Of a stretch of 7,800 nucleotides of DNA, positions 5,811 through 7,800 are shown in pieces. The DNA comes from Saprospiraceae bacterium (GTDB lineage Bacteria; Bacteroidota; Bacteroidia; Bacteroidales; JAIPBB01): the NCBI GenBank assembly GCA_021739805.1, contig JAIPBB010000258.1:1-7800 (forward strand), given 5' to 3'. Position 1 is the stretch's first letter; each line of letters starts with the position of its first letter. A model generated the notes under the pieces. That model saw only the letters and a list, made by a program, of their open reading frames with translations. It had not been told where the DNA came from and ran no database searches. The position numbers and the translations under genes were made by a program.

Positions 5811-7800
5811 ATGGGAAAATTAAAAATTGACGACCTCCATTATATTGTAATGGAGGGAGGCGGTGCAAGAGGAAACACTTATGTTGGTGCAATAAAAGCT
5901 TTAGAGAATGAATTTAAAAAAAAGCTTCTAAATGACACAAATATATCCTCACCTAAAGTTTCAGCGGAAAAATTAGCCCTTTTAAGGCAAACAAAAGATA
6001 TAAATCAATTGCCACCAATGTCAATTATGGACTTTGAGGAAGAAGACAGTAAAGGTAATAAAATCCCACTAATTAAAGGGGTGGCAGGTTCTTCGGCAGG
6101 TGCAATAACATCTTTTGCGGTAGTTTTAGGTTTAAATTCTGATGAAATTACAACTGTGCTTGATTACAAATTCGAAAATTTTCTATCAAAAGAAGAAAAA
6201 ATTGTTGGAAAATACCGAATGATTAATGACAAATCGGAGTTGATGATTGGTGAAGACGAAACAATTGGTGTGGATAAAGCTAAAGTGTTGGGTGGCAGCA
6301 AATCAGAACCTTTTTACTATTATTTGGATAAAAACAAAACAAACATAAGTGGAAAAGCTAATATAGCATTTAAACGAAGCTTTATTATTAATTTAGCTAT
6401 TAAAGTAGTAATAGATGGTGTGATTAGTAATATTGAACAAATTGGAAGTGTTCTTTCAAAATTAAAAACTGGAAAAGAAAGCAAAACCGGGCTTGGAAAA
6501 GTGTGGGAAAAAATAGTAGCAAAAGGAAATCCAACTTTCTTTGGATTACGTGTTTTTTTCACATGGCTTATTAATTTTCTATTTTTTAGGTACATAACTA
6601 AAAAAAAATCACCAACAAAAATAGATGCGAATATCATTGGCAGTCTTTTATATGACAGGGGAATGTTTTCAGGTTTCCGTGTGCGGGAATTCTTTTACGA
6701 CCTGATGATTTTTGCAGCTACTAGTGATACTCTTTTTCAGCGTAAGCTTATTGAATATTTCGATGGGAAAACTATAAATGTCACTGAAAATAAAACTAGT
6801 TGGACAACAAAAATAGAAATTAGTAAAAAAGACCTATCCTATGAAAATTTTAAAATAGGAAAACGTTCAGAAACAAAATTTAATGATGAAAATGTTAAAG
6901 CTATATTTAACCATCTTGAAAACCTTACATTTAGAGAGTTTTTCGAAATATGCGGAATAGATTTTGGTATGGGTGTTTCGAATTATACAAAGGGTTCGCC
7001 TGTGTATTTTTCTGATACTTGGACTCCTGATTTCAGAGTATTGGAAGCAGTTGCTGCTTCAATGAGTATTCCTCCTGCAATTCGTCCTCTCTATAATGAA
7101 GCTGATGTTTTTTTTGAATTAAGTGATGAAAAGCAAGAAAATCCATATACAATTAAATTTCCCAGGAAAATTACCAACTTTAAATTAGATGTTGAAGTAA
7201 ACGGGATTAAAAAGGAATTTGTTAGTAAAGATGGGAGTTTCTCTCAATCAGACTACAATTTATACGAATATATTGTAAAAAAAGCTTTACAATTAGATTT
7301 ACTGGAAAAGAAATCAACAACTATTGAAGGAGAAGAAATTCCTGTTAATCCTAATTTACAGGATATTTATATTGACACTAATAATTTAATTGATTTAAAC
7401 ACATTTTTGCCTAAACTATGCAGGAAAGCTATTGGTATGAGAGATAAGAATAATAGCACAAAAAGAATTATTGAATCCTTAAAAAATAATACTATAAATG
7501 TAGGCATTAACACTTATAAGGTAGATAAAGATTTACTTAATTTTTATTATAATGCCCAATATAAAGGATTGCTTTTAGATGGTGGTTATTATCATAATAT
7601 TCCTTACAACTATTTTAGAGATAAGGGAGATCCAATCATCCTTGATAATGTATTAGCACTAAAATTAGATAGAAGTTTTCCGGCACAATTTATGGAAAGA
7701 ATTAATATTGCTTTGGCTGATTATAAAAATAAAGTTGAAAAAATACAACAAAATGTTGAAGAGGAATTATTAAAAATCTCTAATAATCACTCTTACACTG
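5811..7800 (+). CDS. Patatin-like phospholipase with large insertions (3' end outside window)
   Basis: At least 663 residues are encoded, and the frame is still open at the window edge. Patatin-like enzymes hydrolyse acyl esters of membrane lipids through a Ser-Asp dyad. Seen here: strand YIVMEGGGARG with the oxyanion-hole motif GGGARG (16-21); nucleophile elbow GSSAG with Ser95; a patatin-type block FRVLEAVAASMSIPPAIRPLY (408-428); and LLLDGG with the likely catalytic Asp590, followed by YYHNIPYNYF. Ser and Asp lie about 495 residues apart, far more than in plant patatin (about 140) or ExoU (about 200), because of inserted segments. One insertion holds a hydrophobic stretch (243-262, flanked by basic residues) that could insert into or lie on a membrane, and another a helical stretch (about 191-209). 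A charged helix begins at about 613. There is no signal peptide, so it acts in the cytosol or is exported by a dedicated system. The ATG at 5811 is needed to keep the first strand. The lipase fold is confident; toxin, effector, defence and lipid-remodelling roles are all possible. Confidence 0.92.
   Translation, partial: MGKLKIDDLHYIVMEGGGARGNTYVGAIKALENEFKKKLLNDTNISSPKVSAEKLALLRQTKDINQLPPMSIMDFEEEDSKGNKIPLIKGVAGSSAGAITSFAVVLGLNSDEITTVLDYKFENFLSKEEKIVGKYRMINDKSELMIGEDETIGVDKAKVLGGSKSEPFYYYLDKNKTNISGKANIAFKRSFIINLAIKVVIDGVISNIEQIGSVLSKLKTGKESKTGLGKVWEKIVAKGNPTFFGLRVFFTWLINFLFFRYITKKKSPTKIDANIIGSLLYDRGMFSGFRVREFFYDLMIFAATSDTLFQRKLIEYFDGKTINVTENKTSWTTKIEISKKDLSYENFKIGKRSETKFNDENVKAIFNHLENLTFREFFEICGIDFGMGVSNYTKGSPVYFSDTWTPDFRVLEAVAASMSIPPAIRPLYNEADVFFELSDEKQENPYTIKFPRKITNFKLDVEVNGIKKEFVSKDGSFSQSDYNLYEYIVKKALQLDLLEKKSTTIEGEEIPVNPNLQDIYIDTNNLIDLNTFLPKLCRKAIGMRDKNNSTKRIIESLKNNTINVGINTYKVDKDLLNFYYNAQYKGLLLDGGYYHNIPYNYFRDKGDPIILDNVLALKLDRSFPAQFMERINIALADYKNKVEKIQQNVEEELLKISNNHSYT

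Noticed and set aside
6320..6637. Minus-strand 105-codon open frame
   Set aside because: It is antisense to the patatin gene, whose motifs establish the plus strand as coding.
5811..7800. CBASS-type (CapV) patatin effector
   Set aside because: CapV-type effectors are much shorter and sit next to a CD-NTase. No nucleotidyltransferase motif is seen in the upstream protein, so this link is not supported.

Overview
The window is AT-rich DNA that most likely comes from a member of the Bacteroidota. The coding starts lack Shine-Dalgarno sequences. A TAnnTTTG-type promoter element lies on the minus strand at 2394-2401. The one recognisable housekeeping fragment (RlmN) reads like a Bacteroidota sequence. 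No database search was possible, so the taxonomic call is an inference.

Layout. Positions 1-289 hold no gene that I can support, but contain a 10-bp tandem repeat (171-195). Positions 290-508 encode a 72-residue helix-turn-helix protein. A strong GC-rich hairpin at 565-587 is followed by a modular repeat array of about 1.6 kb (about 606-2229). The array is built from long modules (A, 194 bp), a shorter diverged relative of A (C, 143 bp) and a constant connector (B, about 113 bp), in the order b-A-B-C-B-A-s-B-A-s-B-C-B-A(truncated), where b is a B fragment and s a 40-bp spacer. The array ends abruptly against the first 52 codons of a minus-strand rlmN (2230-2388), which is cut just before the SKxLR-type continuation expected in RlmN. 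About 390 bp of very AT-rich sequence follows.

The right 60% of the window is a two-gene, same-strand unit with a 15-bp gap. The first gene (2790-5795) encodes a 1001-residue cytoplasmic-looking protein. From memory I assign it to a widespread but functionally uncharacterised family of large proteins, on the basis of a PGEIAHI block, a YRWLNK...NYGKRL block, an FDWNNLTYELFPYF block and a terminal LPTSLVIL block. The second gene (5811 to beyond 7800) encodes a patatin-like phospholipase. It has GGGARG and GSSAG at the N-terminus and DGG about 495 residues later, so its catalytic fold is interrupted by long insertions, one of them with a hydrophobic segment.

A plausible reading is an accessory or mobile locus: a recombinogenic repeat array at a chromosomal junction (the broken rlmN) next to a lipase operon that may act as a toxin, effector or defence module. 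The pairing of the two genes is seen directly. The role is inference.
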